Counted from the first letter of the stretch, positions 41,616-50,100 are shown. The stretch: DNA of 64,000 nt from Mesobacterium pallidum (GCF_019966535.1 NZ_JAIMID010000014.1:64001-128000); one strand, 5' to 3'. Numbers and translations: made by a program. The notes: generated from the sequence alone by a model not told the origin.

Positions 41616-43268
41616 TCAGCGGTTGGCGCGGGCCAGCAGGCCCACGGCGGCCAGCCCCACGGCGATCACGAGGATCGCGGCGGGCGAGGCATCGCCGAGG
41701 TTCTCGAGGCTGGCCTGGTCGTAGACCCGCGTCGCCAGCGTGTCGTAGTTGAACGGGCGCAGCAGCAGCGTCGCCGGCAGTTCCTTGACGCAATCGACGA
41801 AGACCAGCAGCAGCGCCGAGGCGACCGAGCCGCGGATCAGCGGGTAGTAGATCTCGCGCAGGACCTGCCCCCTGCCCCGGCCCAGCGACCGCGCGGCGGC
41901 GGCCAGGTTGGGCGACACGCGCCCCATGGCCGCATCGGCCGCCCCCTGCGCGATGGCAAAGAAGCGCACGCCATAGGCCAGCACCAGCGCGAAGGCCGAG
42001 CCGGTCAGCACGAGGCCGATGTCGATGCCCGTCACCGCCTCGACCGTATCGGCCAGCGCGTGGTCGACCGAGGCGAGCGGGATCAGGATGCCGACCCCCA
42101 GCACAGCCCCCGGCGCGGCATAGCCGATCGTGGTGATCGGCAGCAGCAGGCGCGGCAGCGGGTGGCCCGAGAGGCGCACCCCGTAGACCATGAAGACCCC
42201 GGCCAGCACCGTCACGGCGGCGGCGATCCCGCCCACGGTCAACGTGTGCCACAGCGCACGCAGCAGCGCGGGGTCGGCCCAAAGCTCCATGTTCGCCAGC
42301 GCGTGCGACAGGATCACCCCGCCCGGCAGCAGGAAGCCGAAGGCGAAGGGGACAAAGCACAGCGCCAGCGCCAGCCAGCCCGCAGCCCCCTTGAGCTGCT
42401 GCCGCGTCACGGGGCGATTGCGCCGCGACAGGGCAAAGAACCGCAGCCGGCGGCGGCTGAGTTTCTCCAGCGTGACCAGCAGGATGACCAGCGTCAGCAC
42501 CACGCAGGCGATCTGCGCCGCCCCGCCCGCGTTCGAGCTTTCCAGCCAGACCGAGAAGATGCCCGTGGTCAGCGTCTGCACGGCAAAGTAATCGACCGTG
42601 CCGAAATCGTTCACCGTCTCCATCATCACCACGGCGACGCCGGCGGCGATGGCGGGGCGCGCCAGCGGCAGCCCGATGCGCCAGAACCGCGCGATGGCCC
42701 CGGCGCCCAGCGATTGCGCCACCTCCTCGCCATCGCCCGATTGCTCGCGGAAGGCCGCGCGGGACAGCAGGTAGACGTAAGGGTAAAGCGCCGCCGACAG
42801 CACCAGGATCGCCGCGCCCATCGACCGGATCTCGGGGAACCAGTAATCGCGCGCCGTCTGCCAGCCAAAGAGCTGCCGCAACCCGGTCTGCACCGGCCCC
42901 GCGTATTCGAGGAAATCGACCAGCGCATAGGCACCCACATAGGCCGGGATGGCGAGGGGCAGCAGCAAGAGGTACTCGATCCACCCCGCGAAGGGAAAGC
43001 GGTAGCGCGTCACGATCCAGGCCGCGCCTGAACCGACGCAGGCGGTCAAGAGCCCTACCGCGCCCATCAGCAGCACCGTGGTCTTGAGATAGCGCGGCAG
43101 CGTCGTCGACACGAGATGCGGCCAGATGTTCTGCGTCGGGTGGAAGGCGATCCAGATCACCGACAGGATCGGCCCCAGCACCACGACCGCGATCAGGATC
43201 GCGCCCAGGGACCAGGGGCTGACACGGGGCAGGCGCAGCCGCGTTGGGGAGGAGGCAGTATCGCTCAT
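41616..43268 (-). CDS. Iron-type ABC transporter permease (FbpB-like)
   Basis: This 550-residue protein has two fused permease halves with about twelve helices. Each half carries the cytoplasmic loop that contacts the ATPase: AQSLGAGAIARFWRIGLPLA near residue 190 and AARSLGRGRGQVLREIYYPL near residue 475. This arrangement is typical of ferric-iron (FbpB/SfuB) permeases; thiamine permeases are also fused. The start at 43268 is chosen because residues upstream lack coding character. Neither a binding protein nor an ATPase gene is adjacent, so the rest of the system must be elsewhere. Confidence 0.85.
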   Translation of the reverse strand: MSDTASSPTRLRLPRVSPWSLGAILIAVVVLGPILSVIWIAFHPTQNIWPHLVSTTLPRYLKTTVLLMGAVGLLTACVGSGAAWIVTRYRFPFAGWIEYLLLLPLAIPAYVGAYALVDFLEYAGPVQTGLRQLFGWQTARDYWFPEIRSMGAAILVLSAALYPYVYLLSRAAFREQSGDGEEVAQSLGAGAIARFWRIGLPLARPAIAAGVAVVMMETVNDFGTVDYFAVQTLTTGIFSVWLESSNAGGAAQIACVVLTLVILLVTLEKLSRRRLRFFALSRRNRPVTRQQLKGAAGWLALALCFVPFAFGFLLPGGVILSHALANMELWADPALLRALWHTLTVGGIAAAVTVLAGVFMVYGVRLSGHPLPRLLLPITTIGYAAPGAVLGVGILIPLASVDHALADTVEAVTGIDIGLVLTGSAFALVLAYGVRFFAIAQGAADAAMGRVSPNLAAAARSLGRGRGQVLREIYYPLIRGSVASALLLVFVDCVKELPATLLLRPFNYDTLATRVYDQASLENLGDASPAAILVIAVGLAAVGLLARANR

Positions 43269-43380
43269 GCCCCCCTGTTGCCGCAAAGCCCCGCGCCTGT
43301 CCAGACGGGGCCGCGCGCGGGTGGTTCACCTTTGCATTCCCCTGCGCTACAACCATCGGGATAACAAGGTCGGACAAGCC

Positions 43381-44256
43381 ATGCAGGTCATCATCCACGC
43401 GGGCGTTCATTGCACGGGCGGCGATCGCCTCGTCAAATGCCTCTTGCGAAACTCCGACCTCTTGCGCAGCCAGGGCACCGTTGTCCCCGGCCCCAGCCGC
43501 TACCGCGGCCTGCTGGCGCAGATCCTTGGCGCCGCGCGCGAGGCGCCGCTGGCGCAAGATGCCCGCGAGGTGTTCCTCGACGCGATCCTCGACGATGACC
43601 ACGTCGAAAGGCTGGTGCTGTCGGACACCAATTTCTTTGCCACCGACCGGGGCGCGCTGGCCTGGGGGATGCCCTATGCGCGGGCCAGCGAACACCTCGC
43701 TTACCTGCGCGAGCTGATGCAGGGCGACGAGGTCGAGCTGTACCTCGGCCTGCGCGACCCGGCGACCTGGATCCCGGCGGTCTATAAGTTCAGCGGGGCG
43801 ACGGATTACCGCGATTTCCTCGGCGGCTGCGATCCGCTGGAATTCCGCTGGTCCGAGATGGTCGAGCGCATCCTCGAAGAGGTGCCGGGCCTGCGCATCA
43901 CCGCCTGGTGCAACGAGGATACGCCGCTGACCTGGGGCCAGATCGTGCGCGACATCGGCGGGCTCGACAGCACGCAGAAGATCAAGGGCGCCTTCGACAT
44001 CCTGACCAACATCATGGCGCCGGAAGGGACCAAGCGCTTCCGCGCCTATCTCAAGCAGCATCCGCAGATGCCCGAGATCCAGAAACGCCGGGTCATGGCC
44101 GCCTTTCTCGCCAAGTATGTCGAGGACGACAAGGTCGAAGAGGAACTCGACCTGCCCGGCTGGTCGCCCGAGCTGGTCGAGACCATGACGGAGGGCTACG
44201 AGGAAGACGTCTACCGGATCGCGCGCCTGCCGGGGGTGACGCTGATCTCGCCATAG
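43381..44256 (+). CDS. Hypothetical protein, possibly sulfotransferase-like fold
   Basis: This 291-residue cytoplasmic protein opens MQVIIHAGVHCTGGDRLVKC, which has the layout of a nucleotide or PAPS-binding loop but not a canonical Walker A. Later conserved-looking blocks are LYLGLRDPATWIPAVYKFSG and RITAWCNEDTPLTWGQIVRD. The RDPATW block resembles the RDP segment of sulfotransferase-like proteins. It is divergent from the iron permease across 112 bases. I do not assign a function. Confidence 0.7.
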   Translation: MQVIIHAGVHCTGGDRLVKCLLRNSDLLRSQGTVVPGPSRYRGLLAQILGAAREAPLAQDAREVFLDAILDDDHVERLVLSDTNFFATDRGALAWGMPYARASEHLAYLRELMQGDEVELYLGLRDPATWIPAVYKFSGATDYRDFLGGCDPLEFRWSEMVERILEEVPGLRITAWCNEDTPLTWGQIVRDIGGLDSTQKIKGAFDILTNIMAPEGTKRFRAYLKQHPQMPEIQKRRVMAAFLAKYVEDDKVEEELDLPGWSPELVETMTEGYEEDVYRIARLPGVTLISP

Positions 44257-44293
44257 GCGGGCGCAGGCCGCAGGGGCCCGCGCCGCGCAGGGC

Positions 44294-44566
44294 TCAGGGC
44301 TGCATGCCCAACGCTTCCTTGTACATCTCCAGCACCGCCTCTTCCTCGGCGATGTCGTCGGGCTCGCGCTTGCGCAGGGCGATGACCTTGCGCATGACCT
44401 TGGTGTCGTAGCCGCGGCCCTTGGCCTCGGCCATCACCTCTTTCTGCTGGTCGGCGATGTCCTTCTTTTCCATCTCGAGCCGCTCGTAGCGCTCGATGAA
44501 CTGGCGCAGCTCGTCCGCGGTGACGCGGTAGCTGTCGGGTTTCGTTTCCGGTTCCAGGTCGTCCAT
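44294..44566 (-). CDS. UPF0335/DUF2312 family protein
   Basis: This 90-residue helical protein matches the DUF2312 family, with TADELRQFIERYERLEMEKK and KEVMAEAKGRGYDTKVMRKV. Such proteins are small alphaproteobacterial coiled coils proposed to bind DNA; the role is unknown. The start at 44566 follows GGAGG at seven bases; the longer open frame has no family similarity. It is convergent with the preceding gene. Confidence 0.88.
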   Translation of the reverse strand: MDDLEPETKPDSYRVTADELRQFIERYERLEMEKKDIADQQKEVMAEAKGRGYDTKVMRKVIALRKREPDDIAEEEAVLEMYKEALGMQP

Positions 44567-44727
44567 GCTGCCGCCTCCGTTATCGCTATTGCCGGGCCGC
44601 GCCGCATGGGCGCCCTGCCCCGGGCCGAGCCTCTGGTTAGCCGCCCCGGCGCGGTGCCGCAAGGGGTTCCCGCCCGCCCCGCAACCTGCTAGGACCGCGC
44701 GGCCCGCAGCGCAGGAGGGACAGCGCC

Positions 44728-44943
44728 ATGCAATCGCTCATCTGGATCGGAGCCGGCATTTCGGTCCTCGGCCTCATCGGCATCATCTACTGCATCGTCG
44801 CCGCCGCCCGCCTGCGCGGTCAGGGCCTCGACGACGACACGACGCGCGAGCGGCTGCGCAAGCTGATCCCGGTCAACCTGGCCTCGCTGCTCTGCTCGAC
44901 CCTGGGGCTGATGCTGGTGATCGTCGGCATCTTCCTCGGCTAG
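44728..44943 (+). CDS. Small two-helix membrane protein
   Basis: This 71-residue protein has two membrane helices (about residues 5-27 and 47-70) joined by a charged loop (RLRGQGLDDDTTRERLRKLI). AGGAGGG lies upstream of the ATG at 44728. Codon bias is good. No family with a known function is recognised. It is convergent with the FadB-like gene. Confidence 0.65.
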   Translation: MQSLIWIGAGISVLGLIGIIYCIVAAARLRGQGLDDDTTRERLRKLIPVNLASLLCSTLGLMLVIVGIFLG

Positions 44944-44950
44944 GCACCGC

Positions 44951-47020
44951 TCAGCCGTCGAGATCGCTGAACAGCAGGCCGTTTCGGACAAGCTCCAGCA
45001 GCTTGGGATCGGGCGCAAAGACGGCATGGGCCCGCTCGGCCAGCCGTTCGAGCCGCCGCTGGACCGTGAAGAGCCCCGCAAGGTCGGCCGCCTTCATCGG
45101 CCCGCCCAACACCCGCGGGAAGCCGTTTCCATAGACCATCGCCACGTCGAGGTCGGCCGGCCGCATCACCGCGTTCTCGCGCAGCAGCCGCGCGCCGGTG
45201 TTGGCCAGAACGGCAAGGCAGACGGCCACCACGTCCTCGTCCCCGAGACCCCGGTCGGGCCGCATGCGGCGCAAGAGGTCGGCCAGCCCCCGGTCCGGCT
45301 CGGGGGCGCCGCGTGCGCCGTTGGGATAGAGCAGGAACCCGGCCCCATCGGCCCGTCCGCTGCGTCCCGCCCCGGCCATCCCGTGCAACACCGCGCTGCC
45401 GGGCCAACCGGCGCGGGCCAGCCGCGCCTGCACGGCCTCGAAGCCGGTGTCGTCGATCCACTGGAAGGGTCCGGTGCGCAGGCCCGCGTCGCGCAGCGCC
45501 GCCTCGATCCGGTAGGGGTGCACGCCGGTGTCGGCCAGCGCCAGCGCGGCCTGCACCAGCGCCAGCCACAGGGTCTGCGCGACGGGCGCGTCGATGGGGC
45601 CGGTGCGCAGCGGCACCCGCGACATCCGCCGCAGCGCCATGACGCAGGCGGCCACCGCCTCGGGCGCGGTGGCGGCATGGGTGACCAGTTCGACCAGGCG
45701 CATGACATGGGCCGGGCTGGCGGTGCGCAGGCCCATCACGTGGGTTGGAACGCCGGTGCCCGCCGCCAGTTCGGGCAGCCGGCCGCAGGGGCCGGTGGTC
45801 AGCACGATGGTATGCTCGGGCGCCCGCGCCATGAGCCGTTGCAGCAGGATCGCGCGGGAATGGTGGTCGGCGCCCGTCGTCTCGATCACCAGGTCGCAGC
45901 TTGCGGCCTCGTCCAGCGCCCGCGTCACGTCCAGACGGGACAGCCGCGACTGGCGCAACCGTTCCGACAAGCGCCCGCGCGACACGGCCCGAGCATAGAT
46001 CGCCTCGACCCCGGCGCGCGTCGTCTTAATGGCCGCGTCGTCCACCACATGCATCCGCGCCACCAGCCCGGCGTCGAGCGCGATCACCGCCAGTTCGGCC
46101 GCCACCGCGCCGCCGCCCACCAGCCCGACCGACCGGATCGGCCAGCCGCGGGCATCGCGCAGCTCGGGGCTGCGCGACAGCTGCCGCTCGGCCCGGTAGA
46201 TGTGGCGCAGCCCCTCGCTGCGGTCCGAGGCGCGGCAGGCCTCGGCCAGCTCCGCCTCGAGCTTCAGCCCCGCCTCGAAGGGCAGCACCAGCGCCGAATC
46301 CACGCAGCGCAGGACCTGGCTGGCGGCCTCGCCCGGCACATCTGGCAGGGTGGCCTGGCGCGCCGCGATCTCGGCCTGGTAGGATTTCGCATCGGCCAGG
46401 CCCCGGGTCTGGTCGCGCGTCCGCCGGACAGCCCCGCCGGCCTGCACCACGCGGCGCGCATGCACCATCGCCTCGAGCCGGGCGTCGCCCTCGGTCACCA
46501 CGTCGACAAAGAAGCGCCCGGCCGGATCGGTCACCGCCGCCGCCTTGCCGCTCAGCATGAGGTCAAGTGCCCGGGCCGCGCCGCCAAGTCGCGGCAGGCG
46601 CTGCGTCGCCCCGCCCGAGGGCACGAGGCCCAGCACCACCTCGGGCAGGCAGATCCGGGCCGAGGCGCTGGCGACGCGGTAATGCGCGGCCAGCGCCAGT
46701 TCGAACCCGGCGCCGCTGACCAGGCCGCCCAGCGCGGTCACCACGGGGCGGGGGCAGTCCTCGATCGCGCGGCACAGCGCCTGAAGATCAGGCGCCGCCA
46801 GCGGGGCATCGTAATCGGCCGGGTCGATTCCGCCCGAGAGCACCCCGCCCTTGCCGCAGAGCACGATGGCCTCGGTCTCCGGGTCCTTGGCGGCCCGGCC
46901 CAGCGCCGCGACCAGCGCGGCGCGGATCTGCACGGAAAGAAGGTTCGTCGGAGGGCTGGCGATCGTGATGATCGCGATCCCCTCCGTGACCTCGCAAAGG
47001 ACCTGGCCCGACACGTACAC
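44951..47020 (-). CDS. FadB/FadJ-like fusion with eroded dehydrogenase motifs
   Basis: This 689-residue protein has the domain order of the fatty-acid oxidation alpha subunit. An enoyl-CoA hydratase/isomerase covers residues 1 to about 190, with both catalytic glutamates (E107 in GAGFELALAA, E127 in CLPEVVLGLVPSGG). A 3-hydroxyacyl-CoA dehydrogenase-like part follows. The NAD loop survives (VGLVGGGAVAAELA, 298-311), but the catalytic region is changed: the usual NTST block is TTGPCGRLP, the HFFNPV block is LRTASPAH with Arg at the His position (R432), and the PGFxxNR block is absent. The hydratase half may work alone. No thiolase gene is adjacent. Confidence 0.82.
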   Translation of the reverse strand: MYVSGQVLCEVTEGIAIITIASPPTNLLSVQIRAALVAALGRAAKDPETEAIVLCGKGGVLSGGIDPADYDAPLAAPDLQALCRAIEDCPRPVVTALGGLVSGAGFELALAAHYRVASASARICLPEVVLGLVPSGGATQRLPRLGGAARALDLMLSGKAAAVTDPAGRFFVDVVTEGDARLEAMVHARRVVQAGGAVRRTRDQTRGLADAKSYQAEIAARQATLPDVPGEAASQVLRCVDSALVLPFEAGLKLEAELAEACRASDRSEGLRHIYRAERQLSRSPELRDARGWPIRSVGLVGGGAVAAELAVIALDAGLVARMHVVDDAAIKTTRAGVEAIYARAVSRGRLSERLRQSRLSRLDVTRALDEAASCDLVIETTGADHHSRAILLQRLMARAPEHTIVLTTGPCGRLPELAAGTGVPTHVMGLRTASPAHVMRLVELVTHAATAPEAVAACVMALRRMSRVPLRTGPIDAPVAQTLWLALVQAALALADTGVHPYRIEAALRDAGLRTGPFQWIDDTGFEAVQARLARAGWPGSAVLHGMAGAGRSGRADGAGFLLYPNGARGAPEPDRGLADLLRRMRPDRGLGDEDVVAVCLAVLANTGARLLRENAVMRPADLDVAMVYGNGFPRVLGGPMKAADLAGLFTVQRRLERLAERAHAVFAPDPKLLELVRNGLLFSDLDG

Positions 47021-47126
47021 CCCTCGTCACTCGCGGCACCTCGCGGGCCGCACACGGCTCTGCGGCCGTCACATGACGCGATGGTAACCCGGCGAAAGAC
47101 CCGGGGGCAAGAACCGGCGCGCCGGG

Positions 47127-47297
47127 TCAGACCGGCATGTTGTCAAAGGACGAATCCTCGCCGTCATCGGTCGATTGCGCCGCGAGCTTGCCTTGCAGCT
47201 CGGCGAGCCGCGCCTTCAGTGCCGCCAGTTCTTCGCCGGTGGCCGAGGTCAGCTTGGTCTCGAGCTCGGTGATTTCCTTGATGATCAGGTCTTTCAT
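47127..47297 (-). CDS. Small acidic helical protein
   Basis: This 56-residue protein begins MKDLIIKEITELETKLTSAT, continues as a helix with heptad-like Leu/Ala spacing (ALKARLAELQGKLAAQ) and ends in an acidic tail. A strong ribosome site (AGGAGG) precedes the ATG at 47297, and codon bias is excellent. It lies 26 bases downstream of the DksA-like gene on the same strand and is probably co-transcribed. No family recognised. The helix-plus-acidic-tail shape suggests a protein-binding role. Confidence 0.68.
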   Translation of the reverse strand: MKDLIIKEITELETKLTSATGEELAALKARLAELQGKLAAQSTDDGEDSSFDNMPV

Positions 47298-47323
47298 CGG
47301 TGCATCCTCCTATGGATGGGCGC

Positions 47324-47647
47324 CTAGTGGGCGGCCGCGCAGGCCTTGCAGAACGGCGTGTCCGGCAGAACCTCGAGCCGGGCTTGCGAAATGGCGTCGC
47401 CGCAGCGGGCGCAAAGGCCATAGCTTCCGTCGCGGATGCGCCCCAGCGCGGCGCGGATGCGGCGGATCTCGTCCTGGCCGGCCTGGCCGAGCGATTCCAG
47501 CACCTCGTCACCCTCGCGTTCGACCGCGTCTTCTTCCCAGTCGCGCAGGTGCGGCTCGTCCAGCTGAGTCTCGATCGACTGCAGCCGCGAATCAAGTTCT
47601 CCGAGCCGGGACAGCAGCCGGTCCCTGAATTTTGCCGTGTCAGGCAT
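47324..47647 (-). CDS. DksA/TraR-type zinc-finger protein
   Basis: This 107-residue protein has a coiled-coil N-terminal half and a C-terminal C4 zinc finger: C79 and C82 (YGLCARCG), then C100 and C103 (PFCKACA). DksA-like proteins bind the secondary channel of RNA polymerase. This one lacks the full-length coiled coil of DksA, so it belongs to the short TraR-like group. The start at 47647 follows AGGAAG. A perfect FNR-type box lies 55-68 bases upstream, placed for class II activation, so it may respond to oxygen. Confidence 0.85.
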   Translation of the reverse strand: MPDTAKFRDRLLSRLGELDSRLQSIETQLDEPHLRDWEEDAVEREGDEVLESLGQAGQDEIRRIRAALGRIRDGSYGLCARCGDAISQARLEVLPDTPFCKACAAAH

Positions 47648-47701
47648 CACTTCCTCCTGGATTGGTCCGGAAATAGATGCCCCGCGCCTGCGCCTTCTGC
47701 G

Positions 47702-47715
47702 TTGATTCACATCAA
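47702..47715. promoter_or_regulatory. FNR/FnrL-type box
   Basis: TTGATTCACATCAA matches the FNR consensus TTGAT-N4-ATCAA exactly. It lies between the divergent DksA-like and persulfide dioxygenase-type genes. Its centre (47708.5) is about 42-44 bases from a plausible start of transcription near 47665 on the minus strand, the class II activation distance, so control of the DksA-like gene is the better guess. Control of the other gene is also possible. Confidence 0.7.
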
Positions 47716-47752
47716 CTTGACACAGATTCCGGCGCGGGTGCCTGCAGGGGGC

Positions 47753-47780
47753 TTGAAACACATTCGTGTTTTGTTATATG
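47753..47780 (+). promoter_or_regulatory. Promoter with embedded operator dyad for the sulfur module
   Basis: TTGAAA (47753-47758) and TATATG (47775-47780), 16 bases apart, form a good sigma-70 promoter toward the MBL gene. The dyad AAACAC-ATTC-GTGTTT (47756-47771) lies between and over these elements, where a repressor would exclude RNA polymerase. ArsR-type repressors such as BigR/SqrR control related sulfide-responsive genes in this way, but no such regulator gene is in the window. Confidence 0.65.
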
Positions 47781-47805
47781 TATCAGGCAAACGGAGGATT
47801 ACCCC

Positions 47806-48669
47806 ATGAACCCCAACGTCAAAGCCTTCTTCGACGACGCCACCAACACCATTTCCTTCGTGGTCAAGGACCCGAACGGCTCGAGCTGCGCGATCATCGA
47901 CAGCGTGCTCGACTTCGACTACTCGTCCGGCCGCACCGACACCAAGTCGGCCGACGCGATCATCGATTACGTGAAAGCCAACGATCTCAAGGTCGAATGG
48001 CTGCTGGAAACCCATGTCCACGCCGACCACCTGTCGGCCGCGCCCTACCTGCAGGAACGGGTCGGCGGCAAGATCGGCATCGGCGACCGCATCAAGATCG
48101 TGCAGGACACCTTCGGCAAGGTCTTCAACGAGGGCACCGAGTTCCAGCGCGACGGCTCGCAATTCGACAAGCTGTTCGTCGAGGGCGACAGCGTCCACAT
48201 CGGCCAGCTGCGCGTCGACGTTCTGCACACGCCGGGCCACACGCCGGCCTGCCTGACCTATGTCATCGGCGACGCGGCCTTCGTCGGCGACACGCTGTTC
48301 ATGCCCGATTTCGGCACCGCGCGCTGCGACTTCCCCGGCGGCTCGTCCGAGACGCTCTACGACTCGGTGCAGAAGATCCTCGCCCTGCCGGACGAGACCC
48401 GCATCTTCGTGGGCCACGACTACAAGGCGCCGGGCCGCGACACCTATGCCTGGGAAACCACCGTGGCCGAGCAGAAGGCCGCCAACGTCCACGTCGGCGC
48501 CGGCAAGTCCAAGGACGAGTTCGTCGAGATGCGCGACACCCGCGATGCGACGCTGGCCATGCCCAAGCTGATCATCCCGTCGCTGCAGGTGAACATGCGC
48601 GCCGGGCAGATGCCGCCCGCGGATGAAAAGGGCGATGTCTTCCTCAAGGTACCCGTGAACAAGCTCTGA
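47806..48669 (+). CDS. MBL-fold enzyme of the persulfide dioxygenase (Blh/ETHE1-like) type
   Basis: This 287-residue protein has the metal site THVHADHLSAAP (H70, H72, D74, H75), H145 (TPGHTPAC), D162 (GDTLFMPDFG) and H204 (VGHDYKAPGR). The GDTLFMPDFGTARCDFPGG stretch is characteristic of ETHE1/Blh proteins that oxidise glutathione persulfide with non-haem iron, detoxifying hydrogen sulfide. The start at 47806 follows GGAGGA. Many BigR-controlled Blh proteins carry a fused DUF442 domain; here the DUF442/TIGR01244 protein is encoded separately three genes downstream. The locus reads as a sulfide-oxidation and export module. Confidence 0.85.
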   Translation: MNPNVKAFFDDATNTISFVVKDPNGSSCAIIDSVLDFDYSSGRTDTKSADAIIDYVKANDLKVEWLLETHVHADHLSAAPYLQERVGGKIGIGDRIKIVQDTFGKVFNEGTEFQRDGSQFDKLFVEGDSVHIGQLRVDVLHTPGHTPACLTYVIGDAAFVGDTLFMPDFGTARCDFPGGSSETLYDSVQKILALPDETRIFVGHDYKAPGRDTYAWETTVAEQKAANVHVGAGKSKDEFVEMRDTRDATLAMPKLIIPSLQVNMRAGQMPPADEKGDVFLKVPVNKL

Positions 48670-48679
48670 CACCACCAAC

Positions 48680-48703
48680 CCGGGGGCGACGCGACGCCCC
48701 CGG
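48680..48703 (+). promoter_or_regulatory. Hairpin after the persulfide dioxygenase-type gene
   Basis: CCGGGGGCG (48680-48688) pairs perfectly with CGCCCCCGG (48695-48703) around a six-base loop, 10 bases after the stop codon. A second palindrome, CCCGGCCATGGCCGGG, lies at 48733-48748. No T run follows either one, so these are likely mRNA-stabilising or attenuating stems inside the operon rather than its end. Confidence 0.5.
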
Positions 48704-48807
48704 CCGCACCCTCCTCCGGTGCGCTGCGGGGCCCCGGCCATGGCCGGGCCCCCCTGCATTGCGGCGGAGTGCGACACCCAAAGGGACGAAGAAAAGGAAA
48801 CGCAAAG

Positions 48808-49233
48808 ATGCAGATGGATTGGATTTGGGGCCTGGTCGGCGGCTTGCTGATCGGGACCGGCGGGGCCGTGTTCCTGCTGATCAACGGAAAGATCATGGGG
48901 GCCTCGGGCCTTATCGGCGGGCTGGTCGACGGGTCGGGCCGGAACACCGCGGCCGAGCGGCTGTGGTTCCTGGCCGGCGTGGCGCTGATGCCGCTGTTGC
49001 TTTACCCGCTGTATGGCGAGGTCGACACGCATATCACCGGCAACATCGGCGTGCTGGTCGCGGCCGGCCTGCTGGTCGGCATCGGCACGCGGTTTGCCAA
49101 TGGCTGCACCTCGGGCCACGGGGTCTGCGGCATCTCGCGGCTGAACTTCCGCGGCATCGTCGCGACCGTGTTCTACATCCTCGCCGGCGGGTTGTCGGTC
49201 GTCCTGTTCCGTCACATCCTGGGGATCATCTGA
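48808..49233 (+). CDS. YeeE/YedE-family membrane protein, first half
   Basis: This 141-residue protein has about four membrane helices and the family block NGCTSGHGVCGISRLNFRG with C100 and C107, the cysteines proposed to carry thiosulfate or sulfide sulfur in YeeE/TsuA-type transporters. The GXXXG-rich helices are typical. The start at 48808 follows AAAGGAAA. It overlaps the next gene by one base; the two halves together correspond to one full-length YeeE protein. Either uptake or export of reduced sulfur is possible. Confidence 0.85.
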   Translation: MQMDWIWGLVGGLLIGTGGAVFLLINGKIMGASGLIGGLVDGSGRNTAAERLWFLAGVALMPLLLYPLYGEVDTHITGNIGVLVAAGLLVGIGTRFANGCTSGHGVCGISRLNFRGIVATVFYILAGGLSVVLFRHILGII

Positions 49234-49664
49234 TGCGCAATCTCTTCGCACTTCTCGCAGGCAGCCTGTTTGGCGCCGGGCTGTTCGTGTCGGGCATGAT
49301 CGACACCGCCAAGGTGCAGGGCTGGCTCGACGTCTTCGGCAACTGGGACCCGACCCTCGCCTTCGTCATGGGCGGCGCCATCGTCCCGATGTTCTTCGCC
49401 TGGCAGATCACCAAGGGCCGCACGCCGGCGCTTGGCGGCATCTTCCCGCCCAAGCCCGACCCGATCGTGGACCGCAACCTGGTCGTCGGCTCGGTCCTGT
49501 TCGGCGCGGGCTGGGGCCTGGCCGGTCTCTGCCCCGGCCCGGCCATCGCCTCGCTCACCTTCGGGGGGACCAGCAACCTGGTGTTCGTGGCCGCGATGCT
49601 TGGCGGGATGGCATTGGTGCCGTCGATCCGAAGCTGGCTTGAAAAGCCCGTGCCCGCCGAGTAA
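49233..49664 (+). CDS. YeeE/YedE-family (DUF6691) membrane protein, second half
   Basis: This 143-residue protein begins MRNLFALLAGSLFGAGLFVS and has the conserved GWGLAGLCPGPA block with C100. It is the usual companion of the first half in alphaproteobacteria (PmpA/PmpB-like pairs). The start codon overlaps the upstream stop codon by one base. Both proteins would form one sulfur-compound channel. Confidence 0.85.
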   Translation: MRNLFALLAGSLFGAGLFVSGMIDTAKVQGWLDVFGNWDPTLAFVMGGAIVPMFFAWQITKGRTPALGGIFPPKPDPIVDRNLVVGSVLFGAGWGLAGLCPGPAIASLTFGGTSNLVFVAAMLGGMALVPSIRSWLEKPVPAE

Positions 49665-49674
49665 TCCTGCGGCC

Positions 49675-50100
49675 ATGGATATCCGTCAGATCACCCCCGC
49701 CTACCACGTGTCCCCGCAGATCGCGCCCGAAGATTTCGCGGCGCTGGCCGAGGCCGGGTATGCGCGGGTGATCTGCAACCGCCCCGATGCCGAGAACCCG
49801 CCCGAGCTGCACATCGCGGCCATGGCCGAGGCGGCGAAGGCGGCGGGCATCGAGTTCGAGGCGCTGCCGGTCACCGGCGACACGCTGACCCCCGAAGTGG
49901 CCATGCAGCACCGCGGGCTCTGTGACGAGGCGGGCGGCAAGGTGCTGGCCTATTGCCGCTCCGGCACGCGCTGCACCTACCTATGGGCCTTCGGCCAGGC
50001 CGGCGACCTGCCGGCGGACGAGATCATCGCCAAGGCCGCCGCGGCCGGCTATGACATCGGCCAGCTTGAGCCGGTGCTGAACGCGCTCGCCAGCCGCTGA
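49675..50100 (+). CDS. TIGR01244/DUF442-family sulfur transferase
   Basis: This 141-residue protein has the fold of dual-specificity phosphatases with the loop YCRSGTRC (C94, R99), and starts with MDIRQITPAYHVSPQIAPED, typical of the TIGR01244 family of sulfide-responsive sulfur transferases. C94 would carry a persulfide. In other alphaproteobacteria this domain is fused to the Blh MBL domain; here it is a separate gene in the same operon, 10 bases after the transporter pair. An intrinsic terminator follows. Confidence 0.88.
   Translation: MDIRQITPAYHVSPQIAPEDFAALAEAGYARVICNRPDAENPPELHIAAMAEAAKAAGIEFEALPVTGDTLTPEVAMQHRGLCDEAGGKVLAYCRSGTRCTYLWAFGQAGDLPADEIIAKAAAAGYDIGQLEPVLNALASR

Noticed and set aside
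48733..48748. A 16-base palindrome CCCGGCCATGGCCGGG as an operator
   Set aside because: It lies inside the operon, is wholly GC-rich and has no promoter elements near it; a structural stem is more likely.
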